DNA of 64,000 nt from Nelumbo lutea (lineage: Eukaryota > Streptophyta > Magnoliopsida > Proteales > Nelumbonaceae): positions 208,010,348 to 208,074,347 of the forward strand of contig JAKGHH010000001.1 of assembly GCA_022828595.1 (NCBI GenBank). The letters run 5' to 3'. The notes under the pieces were generated by a model. The model ran no database searches. It was not told the origin of the DNA and was given only the letters and a program-made list of their open reading frames with translations. Positions 24,461 through 36,464 of the stretch are shown piece after piece; within the stretch, counting starts at the first letter, position 1; each line of letters begins with the position of its first letter. The translations under genes and the position numbers were made by a program.

Positions 24461-25337
24461 GGTTAGTACACCTTATAAAATATGAACCAATAAAAAATAG
24501 ACTATATGACATCTTTAATATGGTTAATTGTATTCTCAAATTAATGTATTGCAAAAATTCGTGTCAATGCATGGTAGTTGGGCTCTTGATTTTTTCATAA
24601 AAAATTGTTGTATTTTCACATGAACCAAATTGCATAGGCATAGGCAGCATAGATTCCGTTTCTAGTTGTCCAAGTGAAGAAGAGGGTATAAAAACAATAC
24701 ACTTATGCTCAATGATTTGTTCACCCATAATTTTACCTAATCTCTATCTGCACAAAATGAGAATATAAGCTAGAAATATCACTGTTGATCTCTTATTTTA
24801 CCATTTGAGTTAAAATTACAATACTATCTAATCTAGGAATACTTATCTTGAACATTTTGAGATACTAGTATATGTGCATGTGCATTTGCACATGGCAGTA
24901 TCTCTAAGACAAAACTATTTATAATTTATGGGCAATTTCTGAACGGTTATAATTGGGCAGTTTTTAAACGATTATAAGTGAACAGTTTTTGAAGTGAGAG
25001 TAAAGGACATATATGTCTTCTTTATGCCTGTTGTATGCTTAAACAAGGGGGTAGAAAAATGTCCAATGAAAATTCCAGAAAGAAGGGGCATTCACTAAAT
25101 AGTATAAATAGATGTTAAGATACATGAGTTTTCTACTTCACTGCTCATGTCAAGCCAGATCCTTCATGGGCCAAAATAGTGCTGATCCATTTATTTAATA
25201 ATGGGCCTAATGGCCAAGGAACAGGCAATGGGAGTATGTTTACACTTTACAGGAATAACATAGAAAAGACGGGCCTAAAAATTCATGGTGAAAGTCCAGT
25301 CCAGTAATAGCATTCCAGTATCTCTCTTCATTAGGTA
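24461..25337. other. Unassigned intergenic DNA
   Basis: No gene or bounded element recognised. Confidence 0.5.
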
Positions 25338-25651
25338 ATTACAAACTACCTAATGAAGAGATTTTTAAACTGCACTCCACCTATAACACCCATACCTGCC
25401 TATGAATTGGCATGAATTCCAAGCTAGTATTTACCTCCAACTGTACGGTGGAACTAAGATTTCTACAGTGGACTGAACAATAAAAACCCCTAAAATTACA
25501 AACTACATAATGAAGAGATTTTTAAACTGCACTTCACCTATAACACCCATATCTGCCTATGAATTGGCATCAATTCCAAACTAGTACTTACCCCCAACTG
25601 TACAGTGGAACTAAGATTTCTAGAGTGGACTGAACAATAAAAACCCCTAAA
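25338..25651. repeat. Tandem duplication, two 157-bp units
   Basis: Unit 1 (25338-25494) and unit 2 (25495-25651) start ATTACAAACTACNTAATGAA and end AATAAAAACCCCTAAA, with few differences. A partial third start follows. Diverged relatives of the core (GCCTATGAATTGGCATNAAT ... CCAACTGTAC) occur at about 38570-38765 and, inverted, at 45465-45605, so the unit belongs to a dispersed family. Confidence 0.85.
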
Positions 25652-25665
25652 ATTACAAATCTTAA

Positions 25666-25755
25666 GGCTATGTTTGGTTTGAAGGAAAGGGTAGGGAAAT
25701 GTTTGTAAATGTTTTCCTACCTTTCCCTACAGTTTCCTTTGAAACAAACACAGCC
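25666..25755. mobile_element. Tourist/Harbinger-type MITE, 90 bp
   Basis: Ends are GGCTATGTTTGGTTTGAAGG and CCTTTGAAACAAACACAGCC, flanked by TAA on both sides (25663-25665, 25756-25758). It is almost entirely an inverted repeat. Confidence 0.85.
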
Positions 25756-26253
25756 TAAAAAAGGACTTGAAAAGGAAGGAGAGGATTGTTTGCACCATCC
25801 CTTGATAGTAAACACTAAATATGTAAGACACACTACCAAAAGATGCTTGATAGTATGGCCGTGTATATAGCTCAGGAGCTAAATAGACTGGGCCACAGAT
25901 TGGGATACAAAAAAGATGGGGTGGGCCTAAACCTTTCGGGCTGAGGACATTGGGCTAACATTGTTTTGGGGCAACCAGAGATCAAGATGTTCTTGGCTAA
26001 AAAATGGAGTTGCAACCAAATTACAGAGAAAGGAAAAACAAATTCCAGTGGTTGAAAAAATAAACAAGGTGAATAGATGAGATATCCAAATCTATCAATT
26101 ATTATTATGGGATTCTCTTATGGCCCACTCAACAAGAAAGTATCAATGATCAAGGAATCTTTTTTTACATGATCGGAGCAGGGTGTAAATGAGGCGTACT
26201 GACAATGCCCCAGAAAACATGTAGTTATATGAATTTGATTCTATGGTAGATGG

Positions 26254-26492
26254 CATGGTTTATAAAACCGACCCGGAGATTGAATCAGTTAGGGGTCTGG
26301 TTATTGGGTCGAACTGTCGGTTCGTTCTGACAAAAAAATAAAAAAATGGTCAAAATCATTCGAACGGTTAATTATTCGATTCTGCGATTTGCTGATTAAA
26401 ATCAACAGTTTTTTGAAAAAATTCGGTTTTGGGGAAAAACGAAGATCAGTTTTTGATTTTTTCAATCCGATCATCCGGTTTTGAAAACCATA
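26254..26492. mobile_element. hAT-type MITE, CATGGTTTT family, copy 4
   Basis: Ends are CATGGTTTATAAAACCG and CGGTTTTGAAAACCATA, with flanks GTAGATGG (26246-26253) and ATAGATGG (26493-26500), 7 of 8 matching. Confidence 0.85.
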
Positions 26493-26505
26493 ATAGATGG
26501 AATTG

Positions 26506-26684
26506 AGATATGCTCCTCACAAAACGTGCCTTACACCAACCTCACAGTTATATCTCACTCTGTATTAAGCACATCTTTCCATAAATAATAAATTCAAGTA
26601 GGAAAGATGTTTTCGATATATGGCCGTCGGCCAGGACATGCTGCTGTGAGGTGGGTGTGAGACACTTTGTGTGAAGAGCATATC
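26506..26684. mobile_element. Foldback element, CTCACAGCAG family, copy 1
   Basis: Left arm GATATGCTCCTCACA...CACCAACCTCACAG is mirrored by CTGTGAGGTGGGTGTGAG...GAAGAGCATATC. The inner stem is CACATCTTTCC/GGAAAGATGT. Relatives are at 32601, 47269 and 59600. No target duplication was found. Confidence 0.7.
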
Positions 26685-27955
26685 CGGATTCTGGCAGATG
26701 ATAGGGCCGTTTTCTCCTAATCTTGGAAAAATTTTTGAACGTGGGATGCGATTGGCTTTGACATCCAATGCGGAAACATCTGGCTATATATGACCTTGGG
26801 AGGAATGAACGGAATCTGCTTGCACCCATTTCGGGAAATTGCTGTCTAAATTAGACAGCCTGGGCTGGGCTGTTGAACATCGTAGCAGCCAAAGTTCTCT
26901 TTCCATTTTGATGGGGAGCTCACTTTTGCTACAACGTGGGTTTTGTACAGGTCTAAAACCATGAATCATGGCCTTTCCTGTATTGTTGTGGGCCCCACAA
27001 TGGGGTCACAGCAGTACATGTACATCAAAACTTACATTTGATTTTGTGATTTTAATATAACACTAGACCCACGTTTTAGCAAAGATGAATTGAGAGGGAG
27101 AGGTTGTTCATGGGAAAAAGTAATTTGAATGTTTAAAATCAACAGCCTGGGCTATCGCTACATGACATTATGTCACACAAACCATTTCTGGGTCAACTAA
27201 TAAGTGGGATGCACGGGAAGAGTCCTGTTGACAGCCTAGACAACTATAGTTTTTCTGCCCATGTTCAAAGCGAGGGTTAATGATGGAGGATCATGGGTCA
27301 GTAGGAATCCTATAACCCTCATCAAAATTTTGCCGTAAGAAAGGAACAAAGTGGACTCACGAGTTATGCTGAAGTAAAATTGGGCGTCTCCCTATTCCCA
27401 AGTTCATGGTAGCAGTGACTAGAAACTGCACCAGTAGTAAGCTTGTCCGTACAGAGTTTTATATTTTATGCCTAAAGTCTTGGTTTGATGGTTCCTTTAT
27501 GGTAATGGAAAGACGTGATATCTGAAAAACTTGTGGCGTATTTATAAAAATTTCATAGGTGGATTTCGATTGGTGAAAGCTCTTTTGGTGTCCTGCTCTT
27601 TGTCACCATAAATTTTCCTTTGGATTGATAAAAAATAAAAGAGTAACAAATTCCGTGAACTCCCCTAAAATGCAAATATAAATATGGAAGGTTAATGACG
27701 GCATTTGTATTTGTATTTACATTGGACATACTTGTATTATTTGAATTTGTACTCTTCTCAACTCCCAAATGGAGCCTTAGAACTTTCTCTCAATTTGCCC
27801 TTTTATCTTATTTTCTATCATATTTTTTTGGTAAATTATTTTCTATATCAACTTAGTTTGGAAAGAGTATAAATGTAAATATGTACAGTATAAGTATATA
27901 TAAAATCGGGAAAATTCCCGATTAATACCCTGTACTTTGGGCTTAGTGCCATTGT
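26685..27955. other. Unassigned intergenic DNA with a MITE end
   Basis: No gene recognised. About 27676-27776 resembles the right end of a Tourist-type MITE (TTTGTACTC...AATGGAGCC followed by TTA), but its left end was not found. Confidence 0.45.
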
Positions 27956-28385
27956 GGTCCCCCAATTTTAAAATGTGATAATTTAATACATTAACTTTCA
28001 AAATGTGCCAATCTAGTATCTGTGTTAACTAATTGTTTAAGTGGCATTTAAAAAGACATAAATGCCCTTCGAATGCCATCTAATTCTCTTTATCAACCAT
28101 CTAAATGTTGATAAAAAATGAACAGTCCTACATCATTGCCTTTTCTATTCAAAAAAGTTGGGTCACATTTTATTTGGCATTCTAGTGACCCCAACTTTCT
28201 TAAATAGAAGAGGTAATGCTTGGAGACTGTTCATTTTTTAGCAGTGTCTATATGATTAATAAATAGAATTAAATGACACTCAAAAGGCATTTATGCCTTT
28301 TCAAATGCGACTTAACGATTGGTTAATGACAGGCATTAGATTAGCACATTTTAAAAGTTCAAGTACTGAATATATGGGGAATTTA
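27955..28385. mobile_element. Near-palindromic long-TIR element
   Basis: Arms of about 190 bp meet near 28175. Left-arm words (TTCAAAATGTGCCAATCTAG, GACATAAATGCC, AATGAACAGTC, AAGTTGGGTCAC) recur in reverse complement and reverse order in the right arm. Transcribed, it would fold into one long hairpin. Borders and target duplication are unresolved. Confidence 0.75.
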
Positions 28386-29083
28386 CACAAAATACATAGT
28401 TTTGCCGTCTACATATTTGTATTTGCACTCCTTCCAAGCTGAGTCATCATATAAAAAACACAGTCCAAATTGTTGATATGGATAACTGGAAATCTAGAAG
28501 GTAAGAAAGCCCCCATTGATCTTTCTCAACAATAGAAAGTATGAACCCAGCTAACTGAATTACTAAAAATCAACAAATATGGGTTGCAGTATTCTTGTTT
28601 AAAGTTCAAACCAAGTTCCCCATTTAGGATCAAATTAATCTCCCAACCCCCTCTCCCTCAAGTTGATCACTTGATCATAGCCATTATCAGTTTCAAAACA
28701 TGCAACCAGCAGGAGAATGAAGCATTCAAAAGAAATTTTCTTGTAAAAAAATTTCGTGAGAGAGAAACAGGGAGAGGCCTAGAGTAAGAGGGAGAGAGAG
28801 AGAGAGAGAAAGGAAGATAGAATCATGTTAACAAAGTGATCTATACATCGAACAATTATTTTTCACCAACCACTGTGGCCATAAAACAAAGGAAAATATT
28901 TTCAGGAAGGGTTCTTCTTTCTCTCTCTACACAGCACACATAGTGATCGATGCTTGCAGTGATTCAAAAACAACTTCATGTTTACAGGCACAGATCATAT
29001 AATTGAAAAAGCATTGCCTCATACAGTTCTAGGCATTAAAACCGGCATTTTACAAAAAAAATGACATTTGAGAATGAAACGGA
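28386..29083. other. Unassigned intergenic DNA with (GA)n
   Basis: A GA dinucleotide run lies at about 28791-28809. The region just downstream of the small-protein gene presumably holds its 3' untranslated region, but no boundary is visible. Confidence 0.45.
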
Positions 29084-29428
29084 CTACGCACCACTTATAC
29101 ACGACAGAAAACTATTACTTCTGAAGCGCACCAGCTCCTTAGAAGAACCGGGCCTTTTCTCCTTGTTGGGCGAATGCAATCCGCCGGAAAACTCTTCGAC
29201 GGATCTGCATCGTCGGTGACCAGCTGGGTGTTCTACATGGAGTACTCCTGCCATCCTCTCCGGCGGTGGCCCCAAATGAGCGTTCCCGTTGGTGGGGATG
29301 AGTTCGGCACATCTGCTGTAATTAGTCTCCAAGCTTTGGGGCTTCCCCAAAGTAATACACTCGTATCTCCGGCGACTCTTGGACCTTTTGATTGTCCTGT
29401 AAACATAAGGGATCAGGCCTTCGGCCAT
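29084..29428 (-). CDS. Small basic protein of unknown function, paralogue 2
   Basis: An intronless 114-codon frame starting MAEGLIPYVYRTIKRSKSRR. It shares the four blocks of the 108-codon paralogue at 13902-14228: the N-terminus with RRRYEC, LGPPPER in the middle, a basic/serine block HRRCRSVEEFSGG, and a C-terminal SKELVRFRSNSFLSCISGA. The middle (about residues 28-48) is longer and poorly conserved, which suggests a flexible linker. No signal peptide or membrane helix is seen. The function is not known to me; the conserved basic and serine-containing blocks would suit a phosphorylated regulatory peptide, but that is only inference. The DNA just after the stop codon (GCACCACTTATACACGA on the plus strand at the gene's end) also matches paralogue 1 closely. 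Confidence 0.87.
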   Translation of the reverse strand: MAEGLIPYVYRTIKRSKSRRRYECITLGKPQSLETNYSRCAELIPTNGNAHLGPPPERMAGVLHVEHPAGHRRCRSVEEFSGGLHSPNKEKRPGSSKELVRFRSNSFLSCISGA

Positions 29429-29477
29429 TGCTTTTTCTCGGTGCAGAGACTTGGAAAGTCCTAGCTAGATGGTTGGT

Positions 29478-29510
29478 GGAGATCCACTGAATTGTACTTC
29501 TTTTAAATGG
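29478..29510 (-). promoter_or_regulatory. Putative core promoter of paralogue 2
   Basis: On the minus strand CTCCATTTAAAAGAAG (TATA-like TTTAAAA at about 29500-29507) is followed by CAGTGGATCTCCACC. It lies about 75 bp before the ATG and aligns with the block upstream of paralogue 1. Confidence 0.5.
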
Positions 29511-29839
29511 AGCAGGGGAATTCTTTTAGCACGCCATTCTTGACTTGGAGCTCAGGAAATCGTATTCAAATCTCGTTATATTTCTGACTATTGCCGAAAA
29601 TTTTTCTAAAATTTATTGCAATCACCTCCCTTGAATTTTTCAACACAGTTTTCAAGTAGATCCCATGTGTTAGAATTCTTCTAAACAAATACACAACAAT
29701 GTCTAAAATACCCATGCAATTATTATTGAGACTGGTTTGCATAGGAAAAACAATATAAACTTTATAGATAATTAAAAAGGTAGAGATTTTAAAGTTGCAG
29801 TTTTAAGTTTAGGAGATCAATTTCAAAAGAATGAGATTG

Positions 29840-32236
29840 GAAGGATTTGGAATGTGATCAATGAAATAATATCAAAATGGATGGCCACACGCCTCGAGCC
29901 AATTTTGCAAGAGCTGATCTCACCTTTCCAATCAAGATTTTTCAAAGGAAGACAAATCTCAAATAGTATTCTTTTGGTTAGAGAAATTCTTCACAAAATG
30001 AAACAACAAAAAAAGAAAAAAAAAGAAAACGTTAGGGTTTCATAGCTCTCAAACTAGACATGTCCAAAGCATTCGACTGGATGGGCTAGTCTTTCCTATA
30101 CCCTGTTCTTTAGAAGATAGAGTTTCCAACCAAACGGTGTATACCTTTTCTATCAAATTGGCAGGGGAATCATATGACCACTTCAAATTGAATCAGGGAG
30201 TCAAACAAGGTGATCCCATTTCTCCTTACCTTTATATCATAGGTATGGAAGTTTTTACACAAATGCTATGCCAAGCCTCTACAGTCGGGCAATTTGAAGG
30301 AGTGAAAATTAATCGGAATAATTCCCCTATCACTCATCTTCTATTTGTTCTATAAAGCAAAGGTAACTCAAGTTAAAATCTTGCAGTCTTTCGAAGCCAT
30401 ATCTGGTCAAAAAATAAATTACTCTAAGTCAAGCCTTTTTTTTAGTAGGATTGTATCATGACACTATATGGAATTCTTCTCTCATATGCTCCATGTAAAG
30501 AAATCCCTACTTGGATCCAAATATCTTGACATTCAAGTTGGCACAAATATCTGTCTCTGTGGCTCTCATAAGGAGGTCATTGATAGGGTGTAGTCGAAAA
30601 TTAGTACTTGGAGCTCTAAGTTGTTATCACAAGCGGGTATAACCACAGTAGTAAAATCAATTATGCAAGCAATGCCTGCATACTCCATGTCAACATCCAT
30701 TTTACCAAAGTCAACCACCTCATCCCTTGACAAAATGGTAAGAATCCACTAGTGGGGGGACTGCAACAAAAACTCTCATCATACCATTGCTAAGAGGAAG
30801 GTATGTCTACAAAATAAACACGGAGGTTTTTATGGAGCAAGCGGATCAAGTCCAGATATTTTCCTTACACCTTTATCTTTTTTAAAAAAAAAGGCAAATA
30901 CAATTCACAATCGCGGCAACAAGCCCGAAGGATGGCACTTCTGCTAAGACCTAACTTACTGTGATCTATCAAGGATGGTACGACAACCCTTGATTGCTAC
31001 ACTACCAGGACAGGTTCCATCACCGACCTCAACATCACAATCACAACGGCCTGAATTGAAAGTCTCAAAGCTAATAAATTCTGATGGATCTTGGAACCTC
31101 CCACAGCTTCAAGAATGTTTTCATGCTCTCATTATTTAACACATACTGGAAGTGACACCGGAGCCTAGCCAAACCAGTGACCTACTAGTTTGGAAGCACA
31201 ATGCATCAGGCATCTATTCAGTCAAATCAGCATATCAACTTTTCTCATCTTTAGGGGTTTTAGTATCCTCCACATATTTTAATTGGAAATTACTGTGGCA
31301 GCTAAAAGTATCATACGGATTCCAAATTTTTCTTTGGAAAGTCCTCTGGGATGGTTTGCTCACAAAACAAAAGTGTTAAATGGACAGGACCGACTCTGCA
31401 TTTTTTGCAAGGTTCAAGAAGAAACACTTCATCATTTTCTCTTTCAGTGCCCATTCGCACGAGCCATTTGGTTTGGTGCCCAGATTGGCTTAAACCCCTC
31501 TACCATAGGTCAGGACTTGATTCACACCATCATCATTAATTGGTTCACTGGAATGTGCTCAATATTGGATAAGCAGCAAACATTAACAAACGTAGGCAGA
31601 TTTGCTTTGATCATCTATCATATATGGTATGCAAGGAACAAGAAAATTTTCAAAAATATTGATCCAGATCCCATACAAGTGGTTAACTTAGCAATAACCA
31701 TCCAATGGGAGCATCTAACAAATGAGGGCAGGCCATCACTCTATCAACTACCATCTTCTAGTCATTTGCCATGCTTATTTACTGTATGATCCAGCTTCAG
31801 GTGTTGCAGGATGAGGCTTCATCATCCAACATGGCACAGAAAGTTACACAATCATAGAAGGAGGACTTTCATGGGCACTCTCAAGCTATGACGCTGAAAT
31901 TAGAGCCATGTTAAGTGGAGTACAAACGGCTCTCCCTCATGGTATTACTAGTCTTTTGGTATATACAGACAATGCAGCTTCAGTTGATTTTGCTAGAACT
32001 AATTGAGTTGCTCATTGGATTGAATAGCTACATAGAAGTCACTTGAAACGACTCATTAACTCCTTTAATTATATACACTTTGCACATATAGTAAGGCAAC
32101 AAAACCAGGCAGCACATACTTTACCTTATTTACTTTGTAAAGGACTAATCCGAGTTTGTTACAACTCGAGACAATCTCCTCATGTAGTTTTCACTATATA
32201 AATATATATCTCATTCCCCTTTTGACAAAAAAAATT
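29840..32236 (+). pseudogene. Degenerate LINE (non-LTR retrotransposon), RT to RNase H
   Basis: Translation pieces appear in the order expected for the second ORF of a plant L1-type LINE. First is reverse transcriptase: LISPFQSRFFKGRQISNSIL near 29920, IALKLDMSKAFD near 30040, and LNQGVKQGDPISPYLYIIGM near 30190. The YADD box region is broken (THLLFVL and a stop at about 30355). Next is a thumb-like part (LLSQAGITTVVKSIMQAMPA near 30630). Then comes zf-RVT (VWKHNASGIYSVKSAYQLF near 31180, CIFCKVQEETLHHFLFQC near 31400), and RNase H (YDAEIRAML, VYTDNA near 31890-31970). There are several stops and frameshifts, and a foreign-looking stretch at about 30870-31090. The first ORF and endonuclease are missing, as in a 5'-truncated copy. 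An A-rich run ends it near 32236. Confidence 0.88.
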
Positions 32237-32600
32237 GAAAAATTTGGAAAATAAACATTTTGATCAAAAGTAATTGTATGGATATTTTGTACATTTTCAT
32301 ATATTGTTTTAGAAGATTCTAACAAAAGGGGTCTACTTGTAACTATGTCATAAAGTTCAGGGAGGTGATTGCAATTACCAAACTTCAGAAAAGGTTTCGG
32401 CAATTTACCAATAAAAAAGGGCAAATTATTGATAGCCACACTATAGTTAAGGGGTGATGAAACTTAGGCCCCAAATTTTGTTTTGCAACAGACCCCTCCC
32501 TGAATTTTCTGCTTCTAGCCTTTCTTCCACCGTCAGCATTCCAGCAATTAATTTTGTAATATATTCCTTTAAACATTTTTAAAAACCTAAATACCGAATT

Positions 32601-32751
32601 CGGATTTCCTCTTCACACCTACCTCACAGCAGTTGTAGTGGTGCATTGGAAATATCTCTTTCATGAATGAAAACATGTAAGTATGGAAGATCTTTCCAAT
32701 ATGCAGCTACAATGCCTATGACATGGGTGTGAGGATTGAGGAGGAAATCTG
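32601..32751. mobile_element. Foldback element, CTCACAGCAG family, copy 2
   Basis: CGGATTTCCTCTTCACACC on the left is mirrored by GGGTGTGAGG...GAGGAAATCTG. The text CTCACAGCAG matches the mirrored arm of copy 1. Inserted inside the 32419-33429 element. Confidence 0.7.
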
Positions 32752-32915
32752 AACTGTAAATTACTCATGAGGGCATTTTGCCTTTTTAACTTTAGGGGTG
32801 TTAACAATATAATGGTTTTTATTTTCAAAAAAAAAAAAAAATTAACTGTAACCAAACAAAAAACATTAATTTTTATTTTTTTAAAACAAATCCAATCACA
32901 TTGGGCAAATACTTA

Positions 32916-33174
32916 GGGTCCGCTTGAATTGTAGCCAGAATTAGAATTGCAATGGTCTATTCGTCCAACTTATTTGGTTCAGGCTGGAATTGGAATCCAA
33001 ATAAGAGTTTTATGAAATGGATTTTCATTCCCAAAGAAGGGAAGGAAATGACCATTCTCTCAAATGAGAAAATGCCACTACACCATGAATGCGAATGAGA
33101 TTTATAAATTTTGCCTAACAAAATGGTTGGACCATTATAATTCCAATTCCAGACCCCTATGAACCAATAGACCC
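32916..33174. mobile_element. Tourist-type MITE, 259 bp
   Basis: Starts GGGTCCGCTTGAATTG and ends CCAATAGACCC, with TTA on both sides (32913-32915, 33175-33177). Inner words GGAATTGGAAT are mirrored by ATTCCAATTCC. Nested in the 32419-33429 element. Confidence 0.65.
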
Positions 33175-33632
33175 TTAATTGTTTTTTTTTTTAAGTCTTG
33201 GCTTTAACATGTTTCTCTCCATTTTTTTTTCAACAAAATTCGTTATGAGAACGTGTTGCTATTAGCTCATAGAATCTTGAATGGATAAATTGATAATTTT
33301 ATTTATATTATTAACCCGTTAGTGTTCAGGGGTAAAGTGCTGAGGTTCATAGGGATTTTGTCACAAAATAAAGTTAGGGGGTTAAGTGTTATCAACCTCT
33401 AAATAAAGGTGGCTATTTATAATTTACCCAATTGAAAAAAAAAAAGCACGAAACATCAGAAAAAGAATACAGGTGGAGGCCATTTTCTGGCCGCATAGTG
33501 TTTTGGCTCCAGATGGAAAATGTCTTCTGGTGAATAAATTATTCTAGGCAGTAGGCACTAACCATTGGATTTATTTATTTGAGAAAAAATATTCATTTAA
33601 CCCATGGATGGATTCATGGTAAATGTACATTA

Positions 33633-34094
33633 GGCTGTGTTTGGTTGCAGTGTAAATTTATTTGCACTAATACAAATGTGTGAGAGTGCAAATGCAAAAA
33701 ATATAAGTTCTAGTTTAATTTTATTTTGTATTTTACTTTATTATGTTTCATATCTTAATTTACTTCATTTTTATTGCAATCAAATCAAATAAACTAAAAT
33801 TTGAAACAAAAATAAGTGAGAATTTATACTCAAATCATTTGTACTACTATGATTTTGTATCAGTACAAATTTATTTACATTGCCATCAAAAACAGATAGA
33901 AACTCTCAATTTTTTTTTGTTGATTCCTAGGCACGCATCTTTTTTGGCATGTCTTCCAGTCTGTGGGAGGTTTAGAAGACAAAAAAAAGTTTTTTTTTTT
34001 TTTTTTTATCTTTTTCCTTTGATATCGCATAGATCGAAAGACACGCAAAACCAGGTGTAAGGAAAGATTGAAAAAGTTAAAATCAAACTGAGCC
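33633..34094. mobile_element. Tourist/Harbinger-type MITE, 462 bp
   Basis: Starts GGCTGTGTTTGGTTGCAGTG and ends AATCAAACTGAGCC, flanked by TTA (33630-33632) and TAA (34095-34097). About 230 bp of its left part match 56106-56335. The interior has long T and A runs and no coding capacity. Confidence 0.65.
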
Positions 34095-34097
34095 TAA

Positions 34098-36461
34098 TAG
34101 CCCAATAAAACATTAACGCAAACCAACCCTTATATTATTTTATTGTTTGGTAGAAATAATACCATTTGGGTACCTCGTGTAAAATACGATTATTTTCTGA
34201 TATTTCAAAATGGGTTGTGAATTGAAAGGGGAAAAATGGACAAGATTGAGTGATCCTGCCCGTCTCATCACGAATATCTATATATATACTGAGGCCCACA
34301 AAACTAAAACTAGCAAGTTGAGATATTTTGTCACTATGGTATTTGGACTCTTCTTCTAACCCATTTGAGGGTGCCCATTAAATATTTGTAGATCAGAGTT
34401 ACAACCATCTCTTCTGATATCAGCTCATATATCACTCTGTAAATCAGAGTGGTTGTCGCACATGGTTGTCTCCTCTAGCTCCACCTTGCAAGTGTCAAGC
34501 CTTTGTCGTGGCCTAGACAATAGAGGGGGCTCACCACTCACAAGAGAGGAAAACTCATTACTGGAATAGGTTGGAAAAGAACAAAATGGGCAGACTTTCT
34601 TCTTTCAGAGGGAGTTTCAGATAATCACATAAGAGCTTTGGTCCAGTGAAGGCAGATTGAGATGAATCATGTATACAAACGCCACTGCATTCAACAAAAC
34701 TAGTTCTTAAATTGGAAATTTGGGTGAGATATCACCCAAAGCAGTTGTATCAGAACCATCAAGATGATTTAATTTCAGGGTTATCAGTCTATACAATTTT
34801 CTTTTACAGTGAGTAGGTAAGGAGGCTAAATTATTGGTCCAGGACAACACAGACAACTTCAGATTCAGAATTTGAAATGGGCAGTACTGTTCATTGATCC
34901 AGAATCCAATGCTGCATGGTGGTCCTTAAGGCAGGTTTGTCATGTCCATGCCTGCTGATATTGTAGGCAAAAGAAAACTTGGTGGACCCCAGTTGTTCAT
35001 CAAGGGTTATTAGCTTGAAAAATCAGATCAGCTTAACATGTCTTTGCTGGAAATCCAGCCTAGCATATATATATATATATGGATGATGATACTACAGGTC
35101 AAGATATTTTATAAAGTTAATCATTTTAAAGTACCACATCATTTAAGTGAAGTTAATGTTTCATGCATTCTTTATCTTTTTTTAATAACAACATTTATTA
35201 TATCTTCCTTTGTTGACTCTCAAATTTAGGTGATTTCTACTCATTCTTTTGATGAAGGGAAATCTGTTCAACTTGGGCATTCTAAGCCCTAATTAATAAT
35301 ATGCAAGTATCTTATTCTTGGTTTTATTATCTATAAAAAAAAAACAAGAGTGGTTATATTAATAATAATATTATTTTGTTGAGAGAATAGGATCTGATTT
35401 AAGTCATTTTCAAATAAAGAAAGTCACGCACTGCTGTGTTCTTTGTTTACCTAATTGGCATTGGAAGGTTTATTTTTATGAGGTAATGTTCATCTATGTA
35501 TTGATAATAAGTAAAATCTTTTGGGGGCACTCCACAATGTGAATTGTTTTTCTTGTTGTCGGGTTTGAAAATAAATCAATGAAAATTGATGATTTTTTAA
35601 AACAAAAAACATGTTCTTGGTTGTGAGCGTATTTTTTGTTTTTAAAATTAAAAAGAAAATAAAGATCTGTTCTTAAATCTGATTTTAAAAACATATTTTT
35701 ATCTGATTATTTAACATCATGTTCCACAAATCATATAATTTCCATACTATAAAATTTGTTTTAAAAACCAATATTTTGTTAGTTAAAAAATATGTATTAT
35801 TTTTTAATTTAAAACAAAACCAATTTATTTTATCCCTACATGTTTTTTATTATTATTTTTTTCTGATGAAGTGATTACAAAAACAAATCAAAACGAAAAC
35901 ATTTCATGTTGTAAAATGTCCCTTTATGTTTGAAGAATCACTCTCTCTCACTTTCTCCACTTGGGTCCAATACTATGGGTAGGTGGTATTTGCTAAGATT
36001 TTCATTTGGTCTCTGAGACAGGGTTCTAGATCTATTTATCAAACTTGGGCTAGCTCTACTTGAGATAAGCTCAAGCATCTTTTTTCTTGATAAGTCATTA
36101 TTATGTGGTTGCTGTGGATCCTGCTTGGCGTTTCATTGTTAATTCTTCTAGAAAAGTAGTAGTTGGTTGAGTGTTGCTAGAAACAAAGTCTACCCCACCT
36201 ACAGGGGTCAAGTCAACTCCCTAATAGTTTGAAAATATCTACCTTATAAATACTGTACTACTAATAGTAGGCTGAATACTCAATGAAAAATCAAAATTTT
36301 GAGTGCATTATTTGTGAAGATGTGAATTTTTAAGTTTATGTGTTCTCCTTTTGCTTTTCTTTTTATAATTTCAGATCTCTCTCTCATTTTAGAACTATAA
36401 AAGAAAATGGAGCATCCCAGACACTAATGGATCCAGTTCTTCAATCACCAGTATTTGAGTT
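34098..36461. other. Unassigned intergenic DNA
   Basis: No gene recognised in 2.4 kb. 34260-35030 is less AT-rich than the rest and lacks long open frames; it might be a non-coding transcript or an old non-coding relic. A TA run lies at about 35064-35081. Confidence 0.45.
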
Positions 36462-36464
36462 TGA

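Larger units (their letters stand above)
32419..33429. mobile_element. Long-TIR element (1.0 kb) hosting nested insertions
   Basis: Ends are GGGCAAATTATTGATAGCCAC and the mirrored GTGGCTATTTATAATTTACCC. The mirrored text goes on for about 70 bp (TTAAGGGG, AACTTAGGCCCC). Flanks AATAAAAAA and AATTGAAAA are a possible but weak 9-bp duplication. It contains a foldback element (32601-32751) and a Tourist-type MITE (32916-33174). It is probably Mutator-like, but the superfamily is unproven. Confidence 0.65.

Noticed and set aside
26548..26829. Minus-strand 93-codon open frame
   Set aside because: Crosses the arms of a foldback element and has no family resemblance.
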